Source: Corallococcus caeni
Lineage (GTDB): Bacteria; Myxococcota; Myxococcia; Myxococcales; Myxococcaceae
Direction of reading: 5' to 3'
NCBI RefSeq assembly: GCF_036245865.1
Contig: NZ_BTTW01000004.1
Coordinates: 558,001 to 622,000 of the forward strand
Length of the DNA: 64,000 nucleotides
In this document: in pieces, positions 1 to 9,376 of the stretch
How the letters are laid out: every line of letters starts with the position of its first letter
Numbering within the stretch: the stretch's first letter is position 1
Made by a program: the position numbers and the translations under genes
Notes under the pieces: generated by a model
What the model saw: only the letters and a program-made list of their open reading frames with translations
What the model was told of the DNA's origin: nothing
Databases searched by the model: none

Positions 1-1
1 G

Positions 2-613
2 GACGCGCTGGAGGCGACCGTGCTGGTGCCCGCGGGACGCGCGGTGCGCCGCGTGGAGGACTCGGGGGCCTTCGTGGACGAGGTGCTCCAGCTCACGCGC
101 CTGCGGCTGCTGGTGGAGGAGGGGGGCCGCGCGCCACGCCTCACGGAGTACGCGGGGCGGGGGCCGCTGCGGCGGTGGGCGGAGGCCGTGGCGCTGGGCG
201 TCGCGCTGTCGCTCAAGCGCAGGCCGGAGCGCAGCACGCCGCTGGATGACGCGCTCATCGCCGCGGACCTGGGCGCCGCGGATCCGGAGCTGGAGCACAT
301 CCGCCACCGCTACCGTCCCGCCTTCCGCGCCGCCTTCGCGGAGGCCCTGGCCGGGCTATCACCCCGGGACCGCAACCTGCTGCGCATGGGGCTGGTGCAG
401 GGCCTGGGCGTGGAGTCGTTGGGCGCGCTGCACCAGGTGCACGCCTCCACGGTGTCCCGGTGGATGGCGAAGGCGCGTGAAGCGCTCCTGGAGGACACCC
501 GCCAGGGCCTGGCCCGGAGGCTCGCGCTCAACACGTCCCAGCTGGACAGCCTGCTGCGAGTGCTCGACGGCAGCCTGGAGCTCAGCCTCGCGTCCCTCCT
601 GAAGAAAGGGTGA
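2..613 (+). CDS. RNA polymerase sigma-factor-like protein, 5' truncated by window edge
   Basis: The frame is open from the first base, so the true start lies outside the window. The C-terminal part reads like sigma region 4: a run around LSPRDRNLLRMGLVQG is followed by a helix-turn-helix-like stretch (HQVHASTVSRWMAKARE). Myxobacteria often place a sigma-like gene of this type directly before a Ser/Thr kinase gene. Its TGA overlaps the GTG of the downstream kinase by four bases, which suggests translational coupling and a shared regulatory task. The class (ECF-like) and target promoters cannot be told from the visible part. Family assignment is fairly sure, function is not. Confidence 0.7.
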   Translation, partial: DALEATVLVPAGRAVRRVEDSGAFVDEVLQLTRLRLLVEEGGRAPRLTEYAGRGPLRRWAEAVALGVALSLKRRPERSTPLDDALIAADLGAADPELEHIRHRYRPAFRAAFAEALAGLSPRDRNLLRMGLVQGLGVESLGALHQVHASTVSRWMAKAREALLEDTRQGLARRLALNTSQLDSLLRVLDGSLELSLASLLKKG

Positions 614-3600
614 GCCCATCCATGCCCGAGTCCTCCGCCCACCTCCAGGAGGTCGAGCTGCTCGACCTCGCGGACGGCATCCCGTCCCAGTCCCTGCGCG
701 AGCGCGCCGAGTCCCACCTGGACACCTGTGCGTCCTGCCGTGAGGCCCTGGCGGACTTCCTGCGCGTGCGCGCCGCTTCCTCGCCCGACGTGCACGCCGC
801 GCCCACCGCGGTGGTGCTGTCGGAAGCGCCGCGCACGCGGGTCTCCCGGTCGGGCTTCCCGCAGGTCGCCCAGGGCGCGCTGCTGGGACGCTACGTGGTG
901 CTGGAGCGGTTGGGCGCGGGTGGGATGGGCGTCGTCCACGCGGCCTATGACCCGAGCCTCGACCGGCGCATCGGTCTGAAGCTGCTGCGCACGCTGCCCT
1001 CGACGGGCGGCGCCACGGGGCTGACGGAGCAGCTGCTGCGAGAGGCCCAGGCCGCCGCGCGCACGCGCCATCCGCATGTCGTCACCGTGCACGACGTGGG
1101 GACGTTCGGGGACGTCGTCTTCATCGCGATGGAGCTGGTGGACGGCGGCACGCTGCGCCAGCACCTGAAGGCCGCGCCCCGGCCTTGGCGCGACGTGGTG
1201 CGGCTGTACCTCCAGGCGGGCCGGGGGCTCGCGGCGGCGCACGCGGCGGGCGTCGTGCACCGGGACTTCAAGCCGGACAACGTCCTCGTGGACAAGGAGG
1301 GCCGCGCCCGCGTGACCGACTTCGGGCTCGCGCGCCTGGAGTCCACCGAGGTCCCGGACGCAGACTCGCCAGCCCCGGCCGAGCCCGCGTCGCAGAAGAA
1401 GCCCCCTCTGGCAACCAGCGTCGCGGGCACGCCCGGGTACATCGCGCCAGAGGTGCTCGCGGGAGCGCCCGCGGATGCGCGGTCGGATCAGTACGCCTTC
1501 TGCATCTCGCTGTACGAAGCCCTGCACGGCCAGCGGCCCTCCACCGCTGAAGCAGGAGGAGTGGCGAACCGGAGCAACGTCCCGCGCGCCGTGCACGCGC
1601 TCATCGTGCGCGGGCTGTCGCCGGAGCCGGGAGCCCGCCATCCCTCCATGGCGGTCCTGCTCGACGCGCTGGAACGGGCGGCCTTCCCGCGCACCGGCGC
1701 GAAGATGGCGGCGGCGGGCGTGGGCGTGGGCGTGCTCGCCATCGCGGCCGCGGTGGTGGTCGCCCGGGGCCCGTCGCCCTGCGCGGACGACCCCACCCGG
1801 TTCCAGGGCATCTGGGACGCGGACCGCAAGGCGGCGCTGCTCGAGGCCTTCCAGGCCACGGGCGCTCCGGACGCCGTCGCCGCCTACGAGACCACCGCCC
1901 GCGCGCTGGACACCTATGTGTCGCGTTGGAACGACAGCCGCCGCGACGCGTGCATGGCCACGCACGAGCACGGCACGCAGTCCACCGCGGTGCTGGACCT
2001 GCGCACGAACTGCCTGGAGCGCCGCCGCCGGGAGCTCACCGCGCTCACGGAGGTGCTCCTCTCCGCGGACCGGGCGGGCGTCGCCACCGCTCCAGAAGCC
2101 GCGCAGGCGCTGAGCCCGCTGTCGCGCTGCGCGGACGTGGAGGCGCTGTCCCAGCCCGTGCCCCCACCGGAGCGGCCGGAGGTCGCCGCTCGCGTGAAGG
2201 CCGCGTACGCGAAGCTGGACGAAGCGCGGGCCCGCCTGGGCGCGGACCGGTGGCAGGACGCCGTGGATCGCGTCGCCCCCATCGTGAAGGAGGCGGAAGC
2301 CCTGGGCTACAAGCCGCTGCTGGGCGAGGCCCTGCTCATCGAAGGGGAGGCCCGCTCCTACCTGCGAGACGAGTCCGCGGAGCCGGCGCTGCGCCGCGCG
2401 ATGCTCGCGTCGCTGTCGGGACGCGACGACCTGCGCGCCGCGGAGGCCGTCGTCTACCTGGTCTTCGTGGACGGTGAGGTGACCCAGCGTCCGGAGCAGG
2501 CGAAGGCGCACGCCGAGGAGGCCCGGGCGCTCCTGGAGCGCTCCGGCGGCAGCCTGGAGCTGGAGTCCCAGTTGCTCGCGTACGAGGGCAATTCGCTGGA
2601 GCAGCAGTCGCGCTCGTCGGAGGCGCTGCCCGTGCTCCAGCAGGCGCTGGCGCTCCAGGAGCGGCTGCACGGCCGTGACTCGCCACGGCTCGCCCGCGCG
2701 CTGCTCACGATGGCCTCCATCCAGCGCTCGATGGGGCGCGCGGAGGAGGCGCTCGCGACCATTCAGCGCGCCAGGGACGTGCTGGAGGCCGCCTACGGTC
2801 CGGACCACCCGAAAACCGTCATGGCCATCAACAACCTGGGCGGGACCCTGGTCGAGCTGCGGCGCTACCAGGAGGGCTATGAGGCCTTCCTGGAGAGCCT
2901 GCGCCGCTACGCGCGCATCTATGGCCCGGACCACCAGCCCCTGCGCTACGTCGGCGGCCTGCGGTCGAACCTGAGCGCGGCGGCCTACCGCATGGGCCGC
3001 TACGACGAGGCCGAGCGCCGCATGCAGGAGGCCCGGGACATCTACAACCAGCTGTACCCCAAGGGCTCCGTCTTCCGCATCCGCTCGGGCACCAACCAGT
3101 CCCAGATCCTCATGAACCAGAGCCGGCTGACGGACGCCCTGGCGCTGATCCAGGAGATGGAGGACGAGGTAAAGACAGCCCGGGCCGATGGCCGCAGCGA
3201 CCCCATCTTCGCGGCGCCGTCGCGATGCCAGGCGGAGGCCTGGATGCGGCTGGGGCAGACCGAGCGCGCCGTCGCGGCGGCGAAGCGCTCCGTGGCCATC
3301 CTGCGGGAGCTGAAGGCGGAGACCGAGCTGGGCGAATCACTGCGCGTCCTGACCGTGGCCCTCACCCGGGCGAAGCAGCTCAACGAGGCCCGGGACGCGG
3401 CGCGCGAGTACCTGGCCCTGCACCACAAGCTCGCGGGCAAGGAGGCCCGGCCTCCCATGGAGGTGGAGGAGATGATGGCGGAGCTTGCCCTGGCGAGGGG
3501 CGAGGTGGAGGAGGCCCGCCAGTGGGCGGAGCACTCCCTGGAGGCCTGGAGCCAGACGGCGGCCCCGCCCCTGGAGATGGCCAACATCCGCTTCATCCTG

Positions 3601-3741
3601 GCCCGTGCCCTGCGCAAGGCCCACCGCGAGCCGGAGCGGGTCCGCGCGCTGGCCACCGCCGCGCGCGACGCCGTGCTCTCCACCGCCGAGCCCCGGCTGC
3701 TCAAGCTCTCCGACCTGGACGCCTTCCTGCGCGAACGTTGA
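610..3741 (+). CDS. Membrane serine/threonine protein kinase with N-terminal zinc-finger motif and C-terminal TPR domain
   Basis: This is a 1043-residue kinase. A HxxxCxxC motif (H36, C40, C43) resembles the zinc finger of anti-sigma factors. The kinase domain covers about 95-350: glycine loop LGAGGMG from 101, lysine K124, catalytic HRDFKPDN from H217, and DFG at D237. One hydrophobic helix at about 366-386 spans the inner membrane. The rest carries TPR-like helices (about 430-1040, with ALTIMA- and NNLG-type repeats), probably periplasmic. The GTG at 610 overlaps the upstream sigma-like stop; an ATG at 622 is the alternative start. The sigma-like gene, zinc finger and kinase together suggest a signalling unit, which is inference. 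The ligand is unknown. Confidence 0.9.
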   Translation: MSPSMPESSAHLQEVELLDLADGIPSQSLRERAESHLDTCASCREALADFLRVRAASSPDVHAAPTAVVLSEAPRTRVSRSGFPQVAQGALLGRYVVLERLGAGGMGVVHAAYDPSLDRRIGLKLLRTLPSTGGATGLTEQLLREAQAAARTRHPHVVTVHDVGTFGDVVFIAMELVDGGTLRQHLKAAPRPWRDVVRLYLQAGRGLAAAHAAGVVHRDFKPDNVLVDKEGRARVTDFGLARLESTEVPDADSPAPAEPASQKKPPLATSVAGTPGYIAPEVLAGAPADARSDQYAFCISLYEALHGQRPSTAEAGGVANRSNVPRAVHALIVRGLSPEPGARHPSMAVLLDALERAAFPRTGAKMAAAGVGVGVLAIAAAVVVARGPSPCADDPTRFQGIWDADRKAALLEAFQATGAPDAVAAYETTARALDTYVSRWNDSRRDACMATHEHGTQSTAVLDLRTNCLERRRRELTALTEVLLSADRAGVATAPEAAQALSPLSRCADVEALSQPVPPPERPEVAARVKAAYAKLDEARARLGADRWQDAVDRVAPIVKEAEALGYKPLLGEALLIEGEARSYLRDESAEPALRRAMLASLSGRDDLRAAEAVVYLVFVDGEVTQRPEQAKAHAEEARALLERSGGSLELESQLLAYEGNSLEQQSRSSEALPVLQQALALQERLHGRDSPRLARALLTMASIQRSMGRAEEALATIQRARDVLEAAYGPDHPKTVMAINNLGGTLVELRRYQEGYEAFLESLRRYARIYGPDHQPLRYVGGLRSNLSAAAYRMGRYDEAERRMQEARDIYNQLYPKGSVFRIRSGTNQSQILMNQSRLTDALALIQEMEDEVKTARADGRSDPIFAAPSRCQAEAWMRLGQTERAVAAAKRSVAILRELKAETELGESLRVLTVALTRAKQLNEARDAAREYLALHHKLAGKEARPPMEVEEMMAELALARGEVEEARQWAEHSLEAWSQTAAPPLEMANIRFILARALRKAHREPERVRALATAARDAVLSTAEPRLLKLSDLDAFLRER

Positions 3742-3778
3742 GGCCCGCCTCGTCGGGCCTGCTAGGGTCCCGCCCCCT

Positions 3779-4519
3779 ATGCGAACCCTCGTCGGACTGA
3801 CCTCTTCGGGCTGGACGGAGAAGGCCCGGTGGGCGTTGGACCACCACCGCGTCGCCTACCGCTACCAGGACTACGTCCCCCTCATCCAGGAGCGCTGGCT
3901 GCGCAAGCAGGTGGCGCCCGGCGTGAAGCCCTCGGTGCCGCTGCTCGTGGATCCGCCCCAGCCGGCCACGCACGGCTCGTTCGCCATCGCGAAGCGCGCG
4001 GAGGAGCTGGGGCAGGGGAGCGCGCTCTTCCCGGCCGCGCACCTGGACGCCATCACCGCGTGGAACGACACCAGCGAAGAGGTGCTGGACGCGGCGCGCG
4101 CCTACGCCATGCCGCGCATGCTGACGATCTCCCGCGCCCAGGCGGAGGCCCTGCCGAAGTTCGTCCCCGGCTTCCTGCGTCCGCTGTTCGCGCCCTCCGC
4201 GCGCCTGGGCATGCGCTACGTGGTGAAGAAGCACCAGGTGGCGGACGGCACACCGGAGGTCATCGAGGCCAAGGTCGCCCCCGCCTACGAGAAGCTGCGC
4301 GCGGCGCTGGGCGGCCGGTCCTACCTGCTGGGCACGGGCTTCACCTACGCCGACGTCACCGCCGCGGTGATGCTCGTGCTCCTGGGGCCGCCGGCGGACC
4401 GGCACCTGCCCATGGGCCCGGGCACGCGCGAGGTGTGGACGCATCCGGGGCTCGCCGCCCGCTTCCCGGACCTGCTCGCGTGGCGCGACGCGCTCTACGA
4501 CAAGCACCGCCGCGCGTGA
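3779..4519 (+). CDS. Glutathione S-transferase-like protein
   Basis: The protein has 246 residues. Its N-terminus fits a thioredoxin-fold GST domain: a beta strand (MRTLVGL), a Ser/Trp active-site-like region (TSSGWTEKARWAL) and the cis-proline segment VKPSVPLLVD. An all-helical C-terminal domain follows, including a typical late-helix motif (GTGFTYADVTAAV). I chose the ATG at 3779 because the open frame upstream only shadows the kinase gene. It lies 37 bases after the kinase stop and is followed by a strong hairpin. The substrate is unknown; such proteins usually conjugate glutathione or act on electrophiles. Confidence 0.75.
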   Translation: MRTLVGLTSSGWTEKARWALDHHRVAYRYQDYVPLIQERWLRKQVAPGVKPSVPLLVDPPQPATHGSFAIAKRAEELGQGSALFPAAHLDAITAWNDTSEEVLDAARAYAMPRMLTISRAQAEALPKFVPGFLRPLFAPSARLGMRYVVKKHQVADGTPEVIEAKVAPAYEKLRAALGGRSYLLGTGFTYADVTAAVMLVLLGPPADRHLPMGPGTREVWTHPGLAARFPDLLAWRDALYDKHRRA

Positions 4520-4527
4520 CAAGACAA

Positions 4528-4559
4528 CGGGCCGCCTCCCCGTGAGGGAAGGCGGCCCG
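4528..4559. terminator. Bidirectional hairpin between convergent genes
   Basis: A ten-base inverted repeat (CGGGCCGCCT and its complement) encloses a short loop with further CCC/GGG pairing. It sits between the GST-like stop on the plus strand and the clpB stop on the minus strand. The minus-strand transcript leaves the stem with a moderately U-rich tail. There is no long T-run, so it is a terminator-like hairpin by position and shape. Confidence 0.6.
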
Positions 4560-4593
4560 CCGTTGAAGCGAATCCCCGGTCTCGTGAAGCGGA

Positions 4594-7218
4594 CTACGCC
4601 GTCTTCTTCACGCCCTTCGAGTTGTCCACCAGCACCTTGGCGAAGGTGAGCCCGTCGGGGCCCGCGTCCGCCTGGATGTGCTCGCCCGGCGCGAACTCGC
4701 CGTTGAGCACCTTGAGCGCGAGCGGATCCAGCAGGTACTTCTGCACGGCGCGCTTCAGCGGCCGGGCGCCGTACGTGGGGTCGTAGCCGCGCTCCGCCAG
4801 CAGCTCCCGCGCGCTGTCCGTCAGGTCCAGCGTGAGGCGCTTGGCCTGGAGCAGCTTCTGGAGCTTGCCCAGCTGGATGTCGACGATGCGGTAGATGTCC
4901 TTCTTGCGCAGCGGCTCGAAGACGACGATCTCATCCACGCGGTTGAGGAACTCCGGCCGGAAGTGGCCGCGCAGCGCCTCCATCACCTCGCCGCGCGTCT
5001 TCTCGTTCAGCACGTCCGTGCCCGCCATGCCCTCCTGGATGGCCTGCGAGCCGATGTTGGACGTGAGGATGAGCACCGTGTTGCGGAAGTCCACCGTGCG
5101 GCCCTGGCTGTCCGTCACCCGGCCCTCGTCGAGGATTTGCAGCAGGATGTTGAACACGTCGTGGTGCGCCTTCTCGATTTCGTCGAAGAGCACCACCGTG
5201 TACGGCCTGCGGCGCACGGCCTCCGTGAGCTGGCCGCCCTCCTCGTAGCCGACGTAGCCCGGGGGCGCGCCGACGAGCCGCGACACCGCGTGCTTCTCCA
5301 TGTACTCGGACATGTCGATGCGGACCATGGCCGTGTCGTCGTCGAAGAGGAACTCCGCCAGCGCCTTCGCCGTCTCCGTCTTGCCCACGCCCGTGGGGCC
5401 CAGGAAGATGAACGAGCCGATGGGCCGGTTGGGGTCCTGCAGCCCGCTGCGCGCGCGGCGCACGGCGTTGGACACGGCCTCAATCGCGCTGCGCTGGCCA
5501 ATCACGCGCTCGGCGAGCCGGTCCTCCATCTTGACCAGCTTCTGCATCTCGCCCTCCATCAGCTTGGAGACCGGGATGCCCGTCCACTTGGCCACCACGG
5601 AGGCGATGTCCTCGGAGTCCACCTCCTCCTTGAGGAACTTCTGGTTCTTCTGCAGCTCCGCCAGCTTCGCGTTCTGCGCCGCGACCTCCTTCTCCAGGCC
5701 CGGGATGACGCCGAACTTCAGCTCCGCGGCGCGGTTGAGGTCGCCCTGGCGCTCGGCCGCGGCCTGGTCGTTGCGCGCCTTCTCCTGCTTCTCCTTGAGC
5801 GAGCGCAGCGCCGCGATGGCCTTCTTCTCCTCGTCCCAGTGGGCCTTGAGCGAGTTGAACTTCTCGTTGAGGTTCGCGAGCTCCTTCTCGATGGTGGCCA
5901 GGCGCTCGCGCGAGTGCGGGTCCGTCTCCTTGCGCAGGCCCTCGCGTTCAATCTCCAGCTGCGTCACCTTGCGGCGGATGTCGTCGATCTCCGTGGGCAT
6001 GGAGTCGATTTCAATGCGCAGGCGGCTGGAGGCCTCGTCGACGAGGTCGATGGCCTTGTCCGGCAGGAAGCGGTCCGCGATGTACCGGTGGCTGAGCGTG
6101 GCCGCCGCGACGAGCGCGGAGTCCTGGATGCGCACGCCGTGGTGCACCTCGTAGCGCTCCTTCAGGCCACGCAGGATGCTGATGGTGTCGTGCACCGAGG
6201 GCTCGCCCACGAACACCGGCTGGAAGCGGCGCTCCAGCGCGGCGTCCTTCTCGATGTGCTTGCGGTACTCGTCCAGCGTCGTCGCGCCAATGCAGTGCAG
6301 CTCGCCGCGCGCGAGCGCCGGCTTGAGCATGTTGCCCGCGTCCATGGCGCCCTCGGCCTTCCCGGCGCCCACGAGCGTATGCATCTCGTCGATGAAGAGG
6401 ATGATCTCCCCGGCCGCGTCCGAGACCTCCTTGAGCACCGCCTTGAGGCGCTCCTCGAACTCGCCGCGGTACTTCGCGCCGGCCACCATGGCGCCCAGGT
6501 CCAGGGTGATGAGGCGCTTGTTCTTCAAGCCCTCCGGCACGTCGCCGTCCACGATGCGGCGGGCGAGGCCTTCCGCGATGGCCGTCTTGCCCACGCCCGG
6601 CTCACCGATGAGCACGGGATTGTTCTTGGTGCGGCGGCTGAGCACTTGGATGCAGCGGCGGATCTCCTCGTCGCGGCCGATGACGGGGTCCAGCTTGCCG
6701 CTGCGCGCGGCCTCCGTGAGGTCGCGGCCGTACTTCTCCAGGGCCTGGTAGGTGGACTCCGCGTCGGCGCTCGTCACGCGCGAGGAGCCACGCACCTCCT
6801 TGAGGCCCGCCTGCACGCGCTCGCGCGTCACGCCGGAGGACTTCATGGCCTCGCCGACGGCGCCCTTGTCCTGGGTCAGCGCGAGCAGCAGGTGCTCGGA
6901 GGACGTGAAGTCGTCCTTCAGCGCCTTGGCCTCGTCCTCCGCCTTGTCGAAGGTCTTCATCAGGCGCTGGCTGAGCATGGCGCTCTCGCCGCCCTGGATG
7001 CGCGGGAGCTTCTGGAGCGCCTCGCCCAGCCGGCCGGCGAAGAGCTTCACGTCCACGCCAATCTTGCGCAGCAGGGGGTCGACGATGCCGTCCTTCTGCC
7101 CCAGCAACGCCGTGGCCAGGTGCTCCGGCTCGTAGTGGGGATTGTCGGCCCGGCGAGCCAGGGATTGACCCTCCTGGATCGCCTCCTGTGCCTTCACCGT
7201 GTATTTGTCGAGTCGCAT
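4594..7218 (-). CDS. clpB: ATP-dependent chaperone ClpB
   Basis: ClpB is an 874-residue AAA+ disaggregase, close to the family's usual length. It works with DnaK to rescue aggregated proteins in the cytoplasm. Seen here: the N-terminal Clp repeat domain ([15 protein letters not shown]), the first Walker A GEPGVGKT with Walker B LFIDEMHT, a coiled-coil middle domain at about 410-520, the second Walker A GPTGVGKT with LFDEIEKAH, and the C-terminal D2 small domain. The start was set at the ATG at 7218, which matches the family start; a possible upstream GTG start would add 14 unconserved residues. I could not identify a convincing heat-shock promoter or CIRCE element upstream. It converges on the GST-like gene. 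Confidence 0.97.
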   Translation of the reverse strand: MRLDKYTVKAQEAIQEGQSLARRADNPHYEPEHLATALLGQKDGIVDPLLRKIGVDVKLFAGRLGEALQKLPRIQGGESAMLSQRLMKTFDKAEDEAKALKDDFTSSEHLLLALTQDKGAVGEAMKSSGVTRERVQAGLKEVRGSSRVTSADAESTYQALEKYGRDLTEAARSGKLDPVIGRDEEIRRCIQVLSRRTKNNPVLIGEPGVGKTAIAEGLARRIVDGDVPEGLKNKRLITLDLGAMVAGAKYRGEFEERLKAVLKEVSDAAGEIILFIDEMHTLVGAGKAEGAMDAGNMLKPALARGELHCIGATTLDEYRKHIEKDAALERRFQPVFVGEPSVHDTISILRGLKERYEVHHGVRIQDSALVAAATLSHRYIADRFLPDKAIDLVDEASSRLRIEIDSMPTEIDDIRRKVTQLEIEREGLRKETDPHSRERLATIEKELANLNEKFNSLKAHWDEEKKAIAALRSLKEKQEKARNDQAAAERQGDLNRAAELKFGVIPGLEKEVAAQNAKLAELQKNQKFLKEEVDSEDIASVVAKWTGIPVSKLMEGEMQKLVKMEDRLAERVIGQRSAIEAVSNAVRRARSGLQDPNRPIGSFIFLGPTGVGKTETAKALAEFLFDDDTAMVRIDMSEYMEKHAVSRLVGAPPGYVGYEEGGQLTEAVRRRPYTVVLFDEIEKAHHDVFNILLQILDEGRVTDSQGRTVDFRNTVLILTSNIGSQAIQEGMAGTDVLNEKTRGEVMEALRGHFRPEFLNRVDEIVVFEPLRKKDIYRIVDIQLGKLQKLLQAKRLTLDLTDSARELLAERGYDPTYGARPLKRAVQKYLLDPLALKVLNGEFAPGEHIQADAGPDGLTFAKVLVDNSKGVKKTA

Positions 7219-7389
7219 GAACTCAACGTAAGGGCCGGGGACCCCTTGGCAAGGCGACACTGCCCGTACGCCCTGCGATTTCCCCGGAATACTTTGAGCT
7301 GCTGGAAGCAGCCGGGTAATCGTGGTGGCGAAGTTGCCAGGGGGTGGGGGGGTCGGTTATAGGCGGCGCCCATCCTCGGGGGCTTCACT

Positions 7390-7992
7390 CTGGACGCACA
7401 CGGCGGCTATCTCGTTCGACTCGACACCTTCTCCGGGCTGGCGCTGGTGCGTCTGGCCCGGGAGGCCCTGTCGACGGACAGCGTCCCGGCCGCCACGGCG
7501 CTGCGCGTCACCATCAACCGCCGCCGCAAGGTGGTGCGCCTGGCCTTCCTGGGGCCCTTCTCCCAGGGCCGGCAGGGCGCCCACTGGTACGCCGCCCACC
7601 ACGCCCTGGCCCGCCTGCTCTCCGCCGCCGCCAACGCCACCGTGCACGCCTACGTGTACGACGCGGACGAGGGCGAGGAAGTGATTGCCTACGGCAACGG
7701 CCGGCGGGTGGGTGGGGAGAAGGTGGTGTACGAGGACGCGGAGCTGCCGTGTCCCCTGGAGGAACTGGACGACGAGGCGTTCGCCCGGCTCCAGTCGCGC
7801 TGGCCCATGGGGCACCTGGCGTACGTCTACGGCCTGACCCGGGACGAGCTCCTGCGCATGCCCCGCGCCCCGCTGGCCCGCGTGCTGCCGCTGGAAGGCA
7901 CGGCCGCCGGCTCCGAAGCGGACGCCATGGCCTCCCTGGAGGCGCTGCTGCTGGGGCCCGCCCAGCCCCGCGCGGAGACGGACGCGGGCTGA
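7390..7992 (+). CDS. Conserved-looking hypothetical protein, start uncertain (CTG 7390 or GTG 7447)
   Basis: I do not recognise this protein; it is soluble with no signal peptide. It is about 181 residues from GTG 7447 or 200 from CTG 7390. The stretch before the GTG, back to an in-frame TAG at 7360, has coding-like third positions and reads LDAHGGYLVRLDTFSG, which looks like genuine protein. A GGGGG run lies a few bases before the CTG. The body has an arginine-rich strand (TINRRRKVVRLAFLG), aromatic patches and an acidic middle. It diverges from clpB, so the intergenic region may hold promoters for both. Confidence 0.6.
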   Translation: MDAHGGYLVRLDTFSGLALVRLAREALSTDSVPAATALRVTINRRRKVVRLAFLGPFSQGRQGAHWYAAHHALARLLSAAANATVHAYVYDADEGEEVIAYGNGRRVGGEKVVYEDAELPCPLEELDDEAFARLQSRWPMGHLAYVYGLTRDELLRMPRAPLARVLPLEGTAAGSEADAMASLEALLLGPAQPRAETDAG

Positions 7993-8043
7993 AGCAGGCG
8001 GACGGCCTTCGCGCCGCGCCGCGTCAGCCCCGCACCAGCAACC

Positions 8044-8706
8044 TCAGCGGTCTTCGGTGGGCCCGTCGAGCGTGAGGATGGCCTCGCGCACGCCCTGACT
8101 GCGGAAGTACTGGGCGAGCAGGGCGAAGCCACCGGCGACGAGCACCGTGGACAGCACCGCGCTGAGGGTCATCAGGGACGGGACGAGCGCGTGGAGCTGC
8201 TCGGCGGCGGCCGGGTCCTTGAACTCCGGCAGGCCCTTGAGCCCCTCCACCATGGCCTGGCTGGTGTGCCGGGCCACGACGGTCCACTGGGCCCCGTCGA
8301 TGGTGCGCATCAGCGCGGCGAAGATGCTCGCGCCGCCCAGCAGCTGCCGGAAGCCGTCCCGGGGCATGCCCTCCGGGGAGCGCAGCATGCGGCTGGAGGC
8401 GAAGAAGAGCAGGGTGCAGGCCATGGTCAGCCCGGTCAGCACCAGGGCGCGGGACTCGCGCATGGGGGAGAGCGCGGACAGCTGCGCCTCCATGATGGCC
8501 TGGGTGACGGCGGGGTCCTTGCCCAGCAGGGCCAGGGCGGGGGTGTGCTCCCGCTGCGCTTCCCGGTGCGCCTCGAAGTTCATCATGACGGAGGCCTCGT
8601 TGCAGGCGAGGAACCCCGTCACGGAGGAGAGCACCAGGCACAGCGCGGCGGCGATGCGGACGCCCCGGGGCAGCGCCCCCGGGCGGGTGACTTCAGGGGG
8701 CTTCAC
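8044..8706 (-). CDS. Predicted membrane protein, function unknown
   Basis: The protein has 220 residues with about three hydrophobic helices: near residues 16-35 (AALCLVLSSVTGFLA), about 88-103 (VLTGLTMACTLLFFAS) and about 180-200 (LSAVLSTVLVAGGFALLA). It has no enzyme motif that I can recognise. Its ATG overlaps the end of the DUF1844-family gene by four bases, so it is the last gene of a three-gene minus-strand unit. It probably sits in the inner membrane with a soluble segment between the first two helices. Function is not inferable from sequence alone. Confidence 0.75.
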   Translation of the reverse strand: MKPPEVTRPGALPRGVRIAAALCLVLSSVTGFLACNEASVMMNFEAHREAQREHTPALALLGKDPAVTQAIMEAQLSALSPMRESRALVLTGLTMACTLLFFASSRMLRSPEGMPRDGFRQLLGGASIFAALMRTIDGAQWTVVARHTSQAMVEGLKGLPEFKDPAAAEQLHALVPSLMTLSAVLSTVLVAGGFALLAQYFRSQGVREAILTLDGPTEDR

Positions 8707-9014
8707 TTCCGGCTTGCCTCCACGTAGCGCAGGCGCAGGTCGGACAGGAGGTTGTCCACCAGCTTCTCCTCCTCGGCGGTGAGGTTGCCGCGCGTCTTCT
8801 CGCGGAGCATCGCCAGGAGGTCCAGGTTCTGCCGGGCCGCGGACAGGTCCTTCTCCATGCGGCCCGTCTCCGGGTTCGGCGCGCCCCCCAGGTGGATGAG
8901 GACGGCGGAGCCCAACCCGACGACGAAGGTGCTGAAAGACAGGGACTCCTCGGAGGCGGGGCTCGCTTCCCCCGTCATCACGAAGGTCTCACCCCGCTTC
9001 TCCGAAGGGCTCAT
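8703..9014 (-). CDS. DUF1844 family protein
   Basis: This is a 103-residue protein. The core (SFSTFVVGLGSAVLIHLG, then a helical segment ending LREKTRGNLTAEEEKLVDNLLSDLR) is the pattern of DUF1844, a small family common in delta-proteobacteria and other groups. The function of the family is unknown. It overlaps both neighbours by four bases, so translation of the three genes is probably coupled. Its first hydrophobic segment could touch the membrane, in line with the membrane protein that follows it. Confidence 0.8.
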   Translation of the reverse strand: MSPSEKRGETFVMTGEASPASEESLSFSTFVVGLGSAVLIHLGGAPNPETGRMEKDLSAARQNLDLLAMLREKTRGNLTAEEEKLVDNLLSDLRLRYVEASRK

Positions 9015-9283
9015 TCGGACGCCTTGTCCTCTTCGTCGGCCGGCTCGTCCGCGTCGTCCTCGTCGGAGGCGTCGTCGTCCGTGTCGTCCTCGTCCTCGTC
9101 CTCGTCATCGAAGTCGTCCTCGATGTCGCCATCCATCAGCGTCTCGATGGGGACGGCCTTGTCGGCCACGTCCGGCAGCTCCTCGAGGTGCTTCTTGTAC
9201 GCGTCCTCGTCCACCTGGCCGCTGCGCTGGTAGCGATCCGCGGTGCGCTTGTCGAGGTGCTTCGGGTTGATGCCTTCAGCCAT
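9011..9283 (-). CDS. Small, strongly acidic protein of unknown function
   Basis: The protein has 90 residues. The N-terminal half is ordinary and basic to neutral (MAEGINPKHLDKRTADRY). The C-terminal half is almost entirely Asp and Glu (about residues 53-90, with runs such as DDEDEDEDD), so it is probably disordered and highly negative. It starts the three-gene unit with the DUF1844 and membrane proteins. Acidic tails of this kind can bind metals or basic partners, but nothing here shows which. The reading frame is supported by the four-base overlap and by codon bias in its first half. Confidence 0.7.
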   Translation of the reverse strand: MAEGINPKHLDKRTADRYQRSGQVDEDAYKKHLEELPDVADKAVPIETLMDGDIEDDFDDEDEDEDDTDDDASDEDDADEPADEEDKASE

Positions 9284-9376
9284 GATTCAAATCCTCGGAA
9301 TTGCTTGGAAAACAGCGCGGCACCTTATAGCAGGAGGGGCGCCTGTCAACGCCGCTGTCCCCAGGCCCGGAATCCG

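Noticed and set aside
310-2934. A 874-codon minus-strand open frame
   Set aside because: Antisense to the sigma-like and kinase genes, low-complexity product, no ribosome site.
4678-7362. An 894-codon plus-strand open frame
   Set aside because: Exactly opposite clpB, whose motifs are all present; a GC-driven shadow.
9284-9376. TPP riboswitch before thiE
   Set aside because: The gap is short and I found no THI-box-like conserved segments.
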